From: Cupriavidus basilensis
GTDB lineage: Bacteria; Pseudomonadota; Gammaproteobacteria; Burkholderiales; Burkholderiaceae
Length of the DNA: 64,000 bases
Reading direction: 5' to 3'
NCBI RefSeq assembly: GCF_008801925.2
Contig: NZ_CP062804.1
Location: forward strand, 930,001 to 994,000
In this document: positions 25,613 through 33,987 of the stretch, one piece after another
Layout: every line of letters starts with the position of its first letter
Position numbering within the stretch: the first letter of the stretch is position 1
Notes under the pieces: generated by a model
Databases searched by the model: none
Told to the model about the DNA's origin: nothing
Seen by the model: only the letters and a program-made list of their open reading frames with translations
Made by a program: the position numbers and the translations under genes

Positions 25613-27832
25613 TTACAGATGGAAGTTCAGCGTCATCACCGCTGAACGGCCCGGCGCCCACGTTGCGTAGATCGGGTATGCGGCGGAGTAGTACTTCTTG
25701 TCGAAGAGGTTCTGCACGTTCAGTTGCACATCGACGGTCTTGGAGACGCGATACGTTGCCACCGCATCGAAACGCGCGTAGCCCGGCGTCCATTTGCGCG
25801 ACGTTGCCGAGACCGAGGCGTAGGTCAGGCTGGAGATCGTGGCGCCGCCGCCGATCGATAGCTTGGGCAGCACGTCGTAGTAGGTCCACAGCGTGACGTT
25901 GTGCTTGGGCACCATCACCATCGGCAGGCCGGATGCCGAGGCATTGGCGGCGCCGGCATCGATCGTGATGGCATCCAGGTAGGAGTAGCCGCCGAACACG
26001 CGCCACTTGCTGGTGATATTGCCGGCCACGCCCAGTTCCGCGCCGCGCACGCGTTGCTTGCCCGCGTTGACGATGCCGCCCAGGCCATCGCTGACGCGCG
26101 CATTGGTCTTGTCGGTCTGGAACAGCGCCGAGGTCAGTGACAGGCGGCGGTCCAGCGTGTCCCACTTGGCGCCCACTTCGATGTTGCGGCTGCGCTCGGG
26201 CGACAGGTCCTGGTTGGTTTTGGTGATCTGGTCTGTGCCGCCACCCAGGCCGCTGTTGGCGCCCGGCGGATTGGCCGACGTACCGTAGGAGGCATACAGA
26301 CTGACCGTGTCGACCGGCTTGAACACCAGGCCAAGCTGGTAGCTGAACAGGTTGGCGGTGTTCTTCAGGTCCGGCGTGCCGGCCTGCACAGCGGTGACGT
26401 CGAAGCGGTCGAAGCGCGTGCCGGCGTTGAACAGCCAGCGATCGCTCAGCTTCACGCTGTCGAACAGGTAGGCGGACGAGACATTGGTGCGGGTGCTGGT
26501 GGGCGCGCCGGGGAAGCTCTTGTCGCCGTTGAGCACGGTGCTGCCGGTCCACGGGGCGTTGGCATTCCACGCGCCGATCGCGGTGCAGTTGTAGGCGATC
26601 GTGCAGGGACCGCCCGTGCGGATATTGTTGCCCGCGCTGTCGCTCACCAGGTAGCCCTCGTACAGGCTGCGCTCCCAGCTCAATTCCACACCGGCCGTGA
26701 GCGTGTGCTGCATGCCAAGCAACGTGGCCTTGCCGGACAGCTCGGTCTGGTTGGAGACGCTGTTGGTGGCGTATTTCCCGCTCTTGGCTTGCAACTGGAG
26801 GAGGTTCGCGCTGGCGTTCAGGAACTGCGGGTTGGTGGCGATGTAGTCCAGCGTGGAGCGGCCAAACATGGTGGTGTTGCGCACCTTCCAGTTGTCGTCC
26901 ACGCGGTGCTCGATGCGGATCTCGCCGGTGTCCGTCTGCCCGCGCCGGTAGTCGCGGTTGTTCAGGCCGTAGAACTGCGAGCGCTGGATGCTGGTTCCCG
27001 CCCCGGGCGTGCCGCCGCTCGCGCGGAACGGCACGCTGAAGTCCGGCATGTCGTAGGTGTTGACGTGGTAGTAGCTCAGCGACACCGTGGTCGGCGTGTT
27101 CAGCCCGAACGCGACCGATGGCGCCACGCCCCAGCGCTTGCTGTAGACATCGTTGCGCCCGGCCTGGTTGGCGTCGTGGCCCATCACGTTCAGGCGCACC
27201 GCGGTCTCGTCGTTGATGCGGCGGTTGACGTCGAGCGTGGCGCGCTTGTAGGCCTCGGTGCCCAGCCCCAGGCTGGCATTGGTGAAGTCATCCGCCTTGG
27301 GCATCTTGGTGACGATGTCGATGCTGCCGCCCACCGCGCCACGTCCCGCATAAACCGAATCCGGGCCCTTGATGACGCTGATCTGCTCCACCGCGAAGGT
27401 CTCGCGGTTCTGCACGCCGGAGTCGCGCATGCCGTCGACAAAGATCGAGTTGCGCGACTCGAAGCCGCGAATCACCGGACGATCGGCGGAGGGGTTCGCC
27501 GCGGCGTCGCCGCCCAGGAAGGTAATGCCCGGCACGGTCTTCAACGCATCGGCGAAGGTCGTCGCATTGGTCTGCTTGAGCAGTTCCTCCGGGATCACCG
27601 TGACCGAGCGCGGCGTATCCAGCAACGGCGCGACGAACTTGTACGAGGGCAGGCGCTTGGCCTGGAGCGGCGAATCGGCGGTGACAACGGCGGTGGGCAA
27701 GGTGGCTTCCTTCGCGTTGCCGGCGTCGGCGGCGGATTGCGCGAAGGCCGGCGTGGCGGCGAGGAAACCTGTGCAGTAAAGAGCACCAGCGGACGCGAGC
27801 AAACGCGCGCGCGTCTTCAGGGGAGCAGTCAT
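25613..27832 (-). CDS. TonB-dependent siderophore receptor
   Basis: The 739-residue protein has a signal peptide (MTAPLKTRARLLASAGALYC, ending TPAFA-QSA). It continues with the plug domain (RSVTVIPEELLKQTNATTFADALKTVPGI, GGDAAANPSADRPVIRGFESRNSIFVDGMRDSG, VIKGPDSVYAGRGAVGGSIDIVTK) and a 22-strand barrel ending LFDKKYYSAAYPIYATWAPGRSAVMTLNFHL with terminal aromatic/hydrophobic residues. The closest general resemblance is to catecholate receptors of the Fiu type. No sigma/anti-sigma pair or N-terminal signalling domain is visible. The ATG at 27832 is preferred; the frame extends upstream without signal-peptide character. A possible Fur site lies upstream. Confidence 0.92.
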   Translation of the reverse strand: MTAPLKTRARLLASAGALYCTGFLAATPAFAQSAADAGNAKEATLPTAVVTADSPLQAKRLPSYKFVAPLLDTPRSVTVIPEELLKQTNATTFADALKTVPGITFLGGDAAANPSADRPVIRGFESRNSIFVDGMRDSGVQNRETFAVEQISVIKGPDSVYAGRGAVGGSIDIVTKMPKADDFTNASLGLGTEAYKRATLDVNRRINDETAVRLNVMGHDANQAGRNDVYSKRWGVAPSVAFGLNTPTTVSLSYYHVNTYDMPDFSVPFRASGGTPGAGTSIQRSQFYGLNNRDYRRGQTDTGEIRIEHRVDDNWKVRNTTMFGRSTLDYIATNPQFLNASANLLQLQAKSGKYATNSVSNQTELSGKATLLGMQHTLTAGVELSWERSLYEGYLVSDSAGNNIRTGGPCTIAYNCTAIGAWNANAPWTGSTVLNGDKSFPGAPTSTRTNVSSAYLFDSVKLSDRWLFNAGTRFDRFDVTAVQAGTPDLKNTANLFSYQLGLVFKPVDTVSLYASYGTSANPPGANSGLGGGTDQITKTNQDLSPERSRNIEVGAKWDTLDRRLSLTSALFQTDKTNARVSDGLGGIVNAGKQRVRGAELGVAGNITSKWRVFGGYSYLDAITIDAGAANASASGLPMVMVPKHNVTLWTYYDVLPKLSIGGGATISSLTYASVSATSRKWTPGYARFDAVATYRVSKTVDVQLNVQNLFDKKYYSAAYPIYATWAPGRSAVMTLNFHL

Positions 27833-27944
27833 GATTTCAGTGTTGCTAGGGGAGTCGATGCGCGCACGGGGCGCGGAAGATACCTGGCGTGCAAGGAACG
27901 AAAGGCGAGGCCAGGAATAAAAACCAATGCTTGGGTTGAGAACG

Positions 27945-27966
27945 AGAATGCGAGTGATTCGCAATT
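27945..27966. promoter_or_regulatory. Possible Fur box upstream of the siderophore receptor
   Basis: The stretch AGAATGCGAGTGATTCGCAA has an inverted TGCGA-N5-TCGCA core and loosely follows the GATAATGATAATCATTATC consensus. It lies about 115 bp upstream of the receptor start, where iron repression would be expected. Confidence 0.4.
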
Positions 27967-28081
27967 GAGCGGCAGTGTAGCGATTCCGTCTCTACTTGTA
28001 AATGCATGTTTAAGAGGAATTGTGCTGAATGCCGCGCAAGGCGGCGCGGCCCATCCAGTGAAAACCCTAGGAAATTCGCCC

Positions 28082-28111
28082 TTGCCCTGTCCTGTAAACG
28101 AGGTCTAGAAT
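28082..28111 (+). promoter_or_regulatory. Possible sigma-70 promoter overlapping IclR operator A
   Basis: TTGCCC (28082-28087) and TAGAAT (28106-28111) are separated by 18 bp. The predicted start would be near 28118, immediately before operator A, so the bound regulator would block it. Confidence 0.4.
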
Positions 28112-28122
28112 ATTTCATATTG

Positions 28123-28146
28123 CGAATACAAGTTCGCAATCCGAAT
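28123..28146. promoter_or_regulatory. IclR-type operator A
   Basis: The 24-bp site has the pattern CGAAT-N4-GTTCG-N5-CGAAT. Three half-sites create two overlapping inverted repeats. The same layout recurs at 28224 and 28320. Confidence 0.6.
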
Positions 28147-28186
28147 AAAAGTACGGCATCTCAGGGCGCAGGGCAGGATCAAAGAG

Positions 28187-28211
28187 GTGCCGTTGGTTGG
28201 CACTTTTTCTT
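28187..28211 (+). terminator. Intrinsic terminator between operators A and B
   Basis: GTGCC (28187-28191), loop GTTGGTT and GGCAC (28199-28203) are followed at once by TTTTTCTT. A transcript from the promoter at 28082 would end here after about 90 nt, before the IclR gene. Confidence 0.55.
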
Positions 28212-28223
28212 AGCCCCATGATT

Positions 28224-28247
28224 CGAATAAAAATTCGCTATCCGAAT
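28224..28247. promoter_or_regulatory. IclR-type operator B
   Basis: This is the best palindrome of the set: CGAAT-AAAA-ATTCG is perfect, and the following ATTCG-CTATC-CGAAT gives a second overlapping one. It lies 101 bp downstream of operator A. Confidence 0.65.
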
Positions 28248-28319
28248 TTTTAGCGACCCGGCAGCCATGCCGGTGTGTATCCACCCAACTTGAGCGAGGG
28301 CTTTCCTCTGTCAGTTTAT

Positions 28320-28343
28320 CGAATTAAAATTCGGAATCCGAAC
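28320..28343. promoter_or_regulatory. IclR-type operator C
   Basis: CGAAT-TAAA-ATTCG-GAATC-CGAAC repeats the layout of A and B, 96 bp after B and 50 bp before the iclR-type start codon. Its position suits autoregulation. Confidence 0.65.
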
Positions 28344-28392
28344 TCGATTCCGGGTTTGCATCCAGAACAAAGAACTGACAGTGGAGATTGAC

Positions 28393-29259
28393 ATGGCTAC
28401 CGAGAACTCCGTCCCGACCGCATCGAAGGCGAGCAGCGCGGGCGACGCATCCAAGAATACGGTGCAGTCGCTGGCGAAGGGCTTCCGCATTCTCGAAGCG
28501 TTCACGGCGCAGGAACCCGAGCTCACCATGGCGGAAGTCGCGCGCCGCTCCGGGCTGGACAATGCCACGGCCTTTCGTTTCCTCAATACGCTGGTGGATA
28601 TCGGCTACGTGCAGCGTGTGCCGGACACGCGCTTGTTCCGCCTGTCGCTGAAAGTACTGGATCTGGGCTTCGATGCCATCGCTCATTCCGATCTACGCAC
28701 GCGGGCCAGGCCGATCCTGCGCGCGCTGGTGGGGGAGATCAATGAAGCCGCCTCCATCGGCGTGCTGGATGGCCCGGACGTGCTTTACGCGGAACGGATC
28801 CAGGCCGGGCTGACGCGGCTTGGCGTGGATATCCGCATCGGCAGCCGGGTGCCGGCGTATTCCACCGCCGTCGGCTACGCCATCCTGGCGTGGCTGCCGC
28901 AGGACATGCAGGCCCGCGTGCTGGACGCCCAGCCCCGGCAGAAGCTGACCGACCACACGCTCACCGAGCTCGACACCATCCTCGAGCGGCTCAAGACCGT
29001 GCGCGCCAAGGGCTATGCGTTGTCGGACCAGGAAACGGTGTCCGGCCTCTATGTGGTGGCCGCGCCGGTGCTGGATGTGGACGGCGTGCCGGTTGCCGGC
29101 CTGAGCGTGGCGGCGCCGGCCATGAATACCTCGCTTGACGATTTCGAATCCACCACGGCCCCGGCGGTAGTGCATGCCGCTACCGAGCTGGCCCGTGCGC
29201 TGCAACCCTCCGGCGGATTCATTCCGCCCACCTTGACACCCACCCGAACGCGCAAATAG
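28393..29259 (+). CDS. IclR family transcriptional regulator
   Basis: The ATG at 28393 follows GGAG by 6 bases. The 288-residue product has the IclR winged helix (LAKGFRILEAFTAQEPELTMAEVARRSGL, NATAFRFLNTLVDIGYV) at about residues 25-95. The IclR effector domain follows (RPILRALVGEINEAASIGVLDGPDVLYAERI, VPAYSTAVGYAILA, KGYALSDQETVSGLYVVAAPV). The effector is probably a small acid from the downstream pathway, such as tartrate. Three matching operators precede the gene. It is followed 24 bases later by the DHDPS-family gene, so it likely controls the 28.4-32.8 kb locus and itself. Confidence 0.92.
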   Translation: MATENSVPTASKASSAGDASKNTVQSLAKGFRILEAFTAQEPELTMAEVARRSGLDNATAFRFLNTLVDIGYVQRVPDTRLFRLSLKVLDLGFDAIAHSDLRTRARPILRALVGEINEAASIGVLDGPDVLYAERIQAGLTRLGVDIRIGSRVPAYSTAVGYAILAWLPQDMQARVLDAQPRQKLTDHTLTELDTILERLKTVRAKGYALSDQETVSGLYVVAAPVLDVDGVPVAGLSVAAPAMNTSLDDFESTTAPAVVHAATELARALQPSGGFIPPTLTPTRTRK

Positions 29260-29283
29260 CGCAAGCCATACCAGGAGACGAAC

Positions 29284-30225
29284 GTGCCTGATATCAATTT
29301 CCACGGCATCATTCCCGCCATCGCGGTTCCCTTCAACGCGGACTACAGCATCAACGAGCCGGAGCTGCGCCGCTTTGCCAGGTGGCTGGGCGGCCAGGCA
29401 GGCGTGACCGCGTTGATGACCAATGGCCATACCGGTGAAGTCTTCTCGCTGACGCCGTGCGAGCGCGCCGAAGTGACCCGCATCACCGCCGACGCCACCC
29501 GGGGCATCTGCCCGGTGATCTCGTCAGTGGTCTGCGAAGGCATCAACGACGCCGTGGAACAAGCTGGCTGGGCCAAGGAAGCGGGCGCCGCCGGGCTCGA
29601 TATCATGCCGCCGCATCACTGGCTGCGCTTTGGCTTCAAGCCGGAGCATTGTCTCGACTACTTCAACGCCATCGGCAAGGCCAGCGGGCTGCCGCTGGTG
29701 GTGCATATCTACCCGGCCTGGACCCGTGGCTCCTACTCGTCGGAGCTGCTCGCGGAACTGGCCAAGCTGCCGTATGTGAAGGCCTTCAAGATGGGCGAGC
29801 GCGAGATGAACAAATACGCGCGCGACATCAAGGAGATCCGCGCGGCCGATCCCACCAAGGTGCTGATGACCTGCCATGACGAATACCTGCTCGCGTCGAT
29901 GGTGCAGGGCATCGACGGCGCGCTGGTCGGCTTTGCCTCGCTGATTCCCGGCCTGATCAACGACCTGCTCAAGGCGGTCAAGGCAGGCGACCTGCATGAA
30001 GCCATGCGCGTGCAGGCCCTGATCAACCCGCTCAAGGATGCGGTGTACGGCGCGGGCGAGCCCACCGGCGAAGCGCACGGCCGCATGAAGGCCGCCATGG
30101 CGCTGGCCGGCATCCTGCGCGATGGCACCGTGCGCCCGCCGACCCACGCGCCGTCGGCCGAGGAACTAGCCGCCATCCAGGCCGCGCTGGAACTGGCCGG
30201 CATTACCCAGAAAGCCGCGGCCTGA
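29284..30225 (+). CDS. Dihydrodipicolinate synthase/N-acetylneuraminate lyase family protein
   Basis: The 313-residue TIM-barrel aldolase has the TNGHTGEVFSLT motif near residue 46, Tyr143 in HIYPAW and the Schiff-base Lys169 in KAFKMGE. It starts at GTG 29284 with AGGAG just upstream. DHDPS-family lyases cleave or form bonds on pyruvate or related 2-keto acids. In this context (IclR regulator, D-tartrate dehydratase, Bug receptor) it could be a keto-deoxy sugar-acid dehydratase or aldolase. The exact substrate is not predictable from motifs. Confidence 0.85.
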   Translation: MPDINFHGIIPAIAVPFNADYSINEPELRRFARWLGGQAGVTALMTNGHTGEVFSLTPCERAEVTRITADATRGICPVISSVVCEGINDAVEQAGWAKEAGAAGLDIMPPHHWLRFGFKPEHCLDYFNAIGKASGLPLVVHIYPAWTRGSYSSELLAELAKLPYVKAFKMGEREMNKYARDIKEIRAADPTKVLMTCHDEYLLASMVQGIDGALVGFASLIPGLINDLLKAVKAGDLHEAMRVQALINPLKDAVYGAGEPTGEAHGRMKAAMALAGILRDGTVRPPTHAPSAEELAAIQAALELAGITQKAAA

Positions 30226-30261
30226 ACCCGCACCGGTCCGGCATCCCGCCGCGCAGGCTAC

Positions 30262-30504
30262 ATGCGAACTGCGGTGCTTGGTGAGCTGAAACCTGAAGAC
30301 GGCGAGGGCATGTGGCGCATCCATGTGGAAGCCGCCGCGGTGCTGGCCAACGCGCTGATGCCGACGCTGCCGGATGGCGCGCGCATCGTGCTGATCGGCA
30401 GCCGCACGGCGGCGGGCGCCCCGGGGCGCAGCCAGTACGCCGCGACCAAGGCGGCGGCGGGTCGCTGTAGCGCACCTAGCCGGCGTACCGAACAACCCGA
30501 TTAG
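30262..30504 (+). pseudogene. Short-chain dehydrogenase remnant
   Basis: The frame codes a central SDR piece only: MWRIHVEAAAVLANALMPTL, then GARIVLIGSRTAAGAPGRSQYAATKAA with the YxxxK active-site motif. The N-terminal Rossmann glycine motif and everything after the lysine helix are missing; the frame drifts into unrelated sequence and stops. It lies between the lyase and tartrate dehydratase genes and is best read as a decayed SDR gene. Confidence 0.75.
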
Positions 30505-30542
30505 CTGATTACCGAAAGACACTAGAACACTGGAGACAAGCC

Positions 30543-31715
30543 ATGTCCGTGCGCATCATTGACGTCCGCGAAGTGACGAAGCCGATTTCGTCGCCCATTC
30601 GCAATGCCTATATCGATTTCTCGAAGATGACGAGCAGCCTCGTCGCCGTGGTGACCGACGCGTTTCGCGACGGCAAGCGCGTGATCGGCTACGGCTTCAA
30701 CTCCAATGGCCGCTACGGCCAGGGTGGCTTGATCCGCGAGCGTTTTGCACCGCGTATCCTGGCGGCCGATCCAGCATCGCTGCTGGACGACGCCGGCACC
30801 AACCTCGATCCCAATCGCGTGTGGGCCGCCACCATGTCCAATGAGAAGCCGGGCGGCCATGGCGAGCGCTCGGTCGCGGTCGGCACCATCGACATGGCCG
30901 TGTGGGACGCCGTGGCCAAGATCGCCGGCGTGCCGCTGTTCCAGTTGCTGGCCGAGCGCCACGGCGTCAACGCCAACCCGCGCGTGTTCGTCTACGCCGC
31001 CGGCGGTTATTACTATCCGGGCAAGGACCTCGGCGCGCTGCGCGCCGAGATGCGCTCCTACCTGAAGCGTGGCTACAACGTGGTCAAGATGAAGATCGGC
31101 GGCGCCAGCCTGGAAGAAGACAGCGCGCGCATCGAGGCCGTGCTGCAGGAAATCGGCCCGGACGCGCAGCTCGCGGTGGATGCCAACGGCCGCTTCGACC
31201 TGGACACCGCCATCGCCTACGCCAAGATGCTGCGTGACTATCCGCTGTTCTGGTACGAGGAAGCCGGCGATCCGCTGGACTACCACCTGCAGGCCACACT
31301 CGCCGAGTACTACCCCGGCGCCATGGCCACCGGCGAAAACCTGTTCAGCCACCAGGACGCGCGCAACCTGATCCGCTACGGCGCCATGCGCCCGGACCGC
31401 GACTACCTGCAGTTCGACTGCGCGCTGTCCTACGGGCTGGTGGAGTACGAGCGCACGCTGGAAGTGCTGAAGACCTTTGGCTGGTCACCAAGCCGCTGCA
31501 TCCCGCACGGCGGCCATCAGATGTCGCTCAATATCGCCGCCGGCCTGGGCCTGGGCGGCAACGAGAGCTACCCCGATTTGTTCCAGCCCTATGGCGGTTT
31601 CCCCGATGGCGTGAAGGTGATCGATGGGCATATCACCATGCCGGCGCTGCCGGGCATCGGTTTCGAAGGCAAGGCCGATCTGTATGCGGAGATGGCGGCG
31701 CTGGCGCAGCCTTGA
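30543..31715 (+). CDS. tarD: D-tartrate dehydratase, enolase superfamily
   Basis: The 390-residue protein matches the enolase-superfamily D-tartrate dehydratase in length and in every catalytic position. Lys184 lies in VVKMKIGG, the metal ligands are Asp213 (AVDANGRF), Glu239 (WYEE) and Glu265 (ATGENLF), and the His of CIPHGGHQMS is His322. The N-terminus MSVRIIDVREVTKPISSPIRNAY is also typical. The enzyme removes water from D-tartrate to give oxaloacetate. The ATG at 30543 follows GGAGACAAGCC. The downstream Bug receptor may bind tartrate or a related acid. Confidence 0.9.
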   Translation: MSVRIIDVREVTKPISSPIRNAYIDFSKMTSSLVAVVTDAFRDGKRVIGYGFNSNGRYGQGGLIRERFAPRILAADPASLLDDAGTNLDPNRVWAATMSNEKPGGHGERSVAVGTIDMAVWDAVAKIAGVPLFQLLAERHGVNANPRVFVYAAGGYYYPGKDLGALRAEMRSYLKRGYNVVKMKIGGASLEEDSARIEAVLQEIGPDAQLAVDANGRFDLDTAIAYAKMLRDYPLFWYEEAGDPLDYHLQATLAEYYPGAMATGENLFSHQDARNLIRYGAMRPDRDYLQFDCALSYGLVEYERTLEVLKTFGWSPSRCIPHGGHQMSLNIAAGLGLGGNESYPDLFQPYGGFPDGVKVIDGHITMPALPGIGFEGKADLYAEMAALAQP

Positions 31716-31732
31716 GAGCGGACAAGAAATCA

Positions 31733-31816
31733 GAGCGCCGAAATAAGAGCGCCGACATAAGAGCGCCGACATAAGCGCGCCGAAATCAGAGCACCGAGAT
31801 AAGAGCACCCCATAGG
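31733..31816. repeat. 14-bp tandem repeat, about 6 copies
   Basis: Contiguous 14-bp units start at 31733, 31747, 31761, 31775, 31789 and 31803. The core is GAGCGCCGACATAA with a few substitutions; the last units are degenerate. The block fills most of the gap between tarD and the Bug receptor gene. Confidence 0.75.
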
Positions 31817-31848
31817 GGCGCACCTGCAGTCGAGACAGGAGACAAACC

Positions 31849-32814
31849 ATGCTGTTCCACCGGATTTTCCGCAGCGCCGCCGGCGCGTTGCTGGCCTGCG
31901 CCGCCGCCAGCGCCTTCGCGCAGGGTTACCCCAACAAAGCCGTGCGCGTCATCATTCCGTTCCCGCCCGGCGGCCCCACCGACACCGTCGGCCGCATGCT
32001 GGCGCAAAAGCTCTCCGAGCAGACCGGCCAGAGCTTTATCGTCGACAACCGGCCCGGCGGCCAGGGCATCATCGGCGCCGACGCGGTGGCCAAGGGCGCG
32101 GCGGACGGCTACACGCTGTTGTTCAGCGCCTCCACCTTCACCACCACGCCCATGACCCTGAGATCGTCGCCTTACGACGTGGCCAAGGATTTCGTGCCGA
32201 TCGCGCTGGTCGGCAAGGGGCCGCTGGCGGTCTCCGTCAACAAGAACCTGCCGGTGAAGAACATCAAGGAGCTGATCGCCTACGCGCAGGCGCATCCCGG
32301 CAAGATGTCGTTCGCGATTGGCTCGCAGGCGTCCGCGGGGCATTTGTCCACGGAGTTGCTCAAGCGGGCCGGCAAGATCGATTACCTGGTGGTGCCGTAC
32401 AAGGGCTCCGCGCCCGCTTACCAGGACCTGATCGGCGGCGCCATCGATGGCTTTATCGATCCCGTGCTCGGCGCCTTGTCCTATCACAAGAGCGGCATGG
32501 TTCGCGTGGTCGCGGTGACCTCCAGGGACCGGCTGCCTTCCATGCCCGACGTACCGACCGTTGGCGAGACGGTGCCGGGCTATGAGTTCTACTCGTGGTA
32601 TGGCCTGTGGGGCCCGGCCAAGCTGCCGGCCGATGTGACCAGGCGGCTCAACGCCGAGGTCAACAAGGCGCTGGGGTCGGACCTGCGCGGCAGACTGGCC
32701 GAGCAGGGCTACCTGCTCTCGCCAGGCACGCCGGAGGACTTCGCCCGCTTCGAGAAGGAGGACATGGAGCGCTCCGCCAAGATCGTGGCCGAAGCCAGGA
32801 TCCGCGCGGAGTAA
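31849..32814 (+). CDS. Bug/TctC family periplasmic substrate-binding protein
   Basis: The 321-residue protein has a Sec signal (MLFHRIFRSAAGALLACAAA, then SAFA-QGYP) and the TctC/Bug core: VRVIIPFPPGGPTDTVGRMLAQ, VDNRPGGQGIIGADAVAKGAADGYTLL and FVPIALVGKGPLAVSVN. Bug receptors bind small acids in the periplasm and mostly lack dedicated permease genes nearby, as here. Given tarD next to it, tartrate or a similar dicarboxylate is a reasonable ligand. It follows a 14-bp repeat block and GGAGACAAACC. Confidence 0.9.
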   Translation: MLFHRIFRSAAGALLACAAASAFAQGYPNKAVRVIIPFPPGGPTDTVGRMLAQKLSEQTGQSFIVDNRPGGQGIIGADAVAKGAADGYTLLFSASTFTTTPMTLRSSPYDVAKDFVPIALVGKGPLAVSVNKNLPVKNIKELIAYAQAHPGKMSFAIGSQASAGHLSTELLKRAGKIDYLVVPYKGSAPAYQDLIGGAIDGFIDPVLGALSYHKSGMVRVVAVTSRDRLPSMPDVPTVGETVPGYEFYSWYGLWGPAKLPADVTRRLNAEVNKALGSDLRGRLAEQGYLLSPGTPEDFARFEKEDMERSAKIVAEARIRAE

Positions 32815-32862
32815 AGCCCCACGCGCTTGCCTGGCGCTGTCGCGCTGCCGCGCTGCCCGGGC

Positions 32863-33966
32863 CTAGGCCGCCAGCGCCAGGTCCGCGATCACGGCCGCCA
32901 GGAAGCGCGCGGCCTCGCCGCCTGTGACCACCCGATGATCGAAGGTCAGGCTGAGCGGCAGGATCCGGTGCACGACGGGCATGCCGCCGGCCGCAACCAC
33001 CGCATCGTGGATACGGCCGGCGCCGAGGATGGCGACGGTTGGCGGCACCACGATCGGCGCCGCGTACTTGCCGGCGATCATGCCGAAGTTGGACAACGTG
33101 ATGGTGTTGCCGCGCATCTCCTCGGGGGCGATCGTGCGCGCACGCACATCCGCGCGCATGCGGTCCAGGCCGCGCCGCAGGTCTGCCGCGTCGCGCTTGC
33201 CGGTATCGCGCAGCACCGGCACGAACAGGCCTTCGGGCAGGTCGACCGCAATCCCCACGTCGATCCGCGCCGGCACATGGCGGCGCCCGGTCTGGCTTTC
33301 ATACCAGGCGTTGAGGCCGGGCTCGGCGCGGCAGCCGGCAACCAGTGCGCGCACCAGCCGGATGGTGGTGTCGGTGCCGGGCGCCCAGGCATGGATATCG
33401 GCGTCGTCGATCACGGTTGCCGCGGCGACCTCGCTTTGGGCGCGCGCCATGTTCTGCGCCATGGCGCGCCGCACGCCGCGCAGGACTTCCGGCGGCCCCA
33501 GGTCCGCCAGCGTCGCGGCAACGCGGCGCACATCGGCGGCGCTGATGATGCCGTCCGCGCTCGTTGGGGTGACCATCGCCAGGTCCACGTCGAGCTGGCG
33601 CGCCAGGGCGCGCACGGCCGGCACGGCCCGCACCGCGCCGCCGCCACGGGACAGGGCGGCGGGCGCTTCCGCGACCACCTGCGTGCCGACTTTGACATCG
33701 CCCACCACCGCGCCCGCGTCCTCTTGCCCGCCTGCGCCTTCGAAGCCCGCCAGCGGCGCGCCAAGGTGCACGATCTCGCCCGGCTGGGCAAACAGCTTGG
33801 CAACCTGCCCGGCGTAGGGCGACGGTATCTCGACGATCGCCTTGGCGGTCTCGACCGAAACCAGCGGCTGGTCGGCCGCCACCGTGTCACCGGGTTTGAC
33901 GTGCCATTCGGTGATCTCGGCTTCCTGCAGGCCTTCGCCCAGGTCGGGCAACTTGAAGATCTTCAT
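32863..33966 (-). CDS. 2-oxoacid dehydrogenase E2 component (lipoyl acyltransferase)
   Basis: The start is ATG 33966. The 367-residue protein has a lipoyl domain (MKIFKLPDLGEGLQEAEIT) with the lipoyl-lysine Lys42 in VETAKAIV. A peripheral-subunit binding domain follows (AVPAVRALARQLDVDLAMV, GIISAADVRRV), then the catalytic domain ending in TFDHRVVTGGEAARFL. The usual DHRxxDG is DHRVVTGG here; the histidine is retained, but the aspartate of the motif is Thr. It moves acyl groups from E1 to CoA. It is the third gene of the E1 alpha - E1 beta - E2 operon; no E3 gene is present. Confidence 0.9.
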   Translation of the reverse strand: MKIFKLPDLGEGLQEAEITEWHVKPGDTVAADQPLVSVETAKAIVEIPSPYAGQVAKLFAQPGEIVHLGAPLAGFEGAGGQEDAGAVVGDVKVGTQVVAEAPAALSRGGGAVRAVPAVRALARQLDVDLAMVTPTSADGIISAADVRRVAATLADLGPPEVLRGVRRAMAQNMARAQSEVAAATVIDDADIHAWAPGTDTTIRLVRALVAGCRAEPGLNAWYESQTGRRHVPARIDVGIAVDLPEGLFVPVLRDTGKRDAADLRRGLDRMRADVRARTIAPEEMRGNTITLSNFGMIAGKYAAPIVVPPTVAILGAGRIHDAVVAAGGMPVVHRILPLSLTFDHRVVTGGEAARFLAAVIADLALAA

Positions 33967-33987
33967 CAATGCTCCCGGGGAAAAACG

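Larger units (their letters stand above)
27833..28392. other. Divergent regulatory region between the siderophore receptor and iclR-type genes
   Basis: This 560-bp region holds a possible Fur box on the receptor side, then a promoter, three IclR-type operators and an intrinsic terminator on the IclR side. It is AT-richer than its neighbours. No credible gene is present. Confidence 0.6.
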
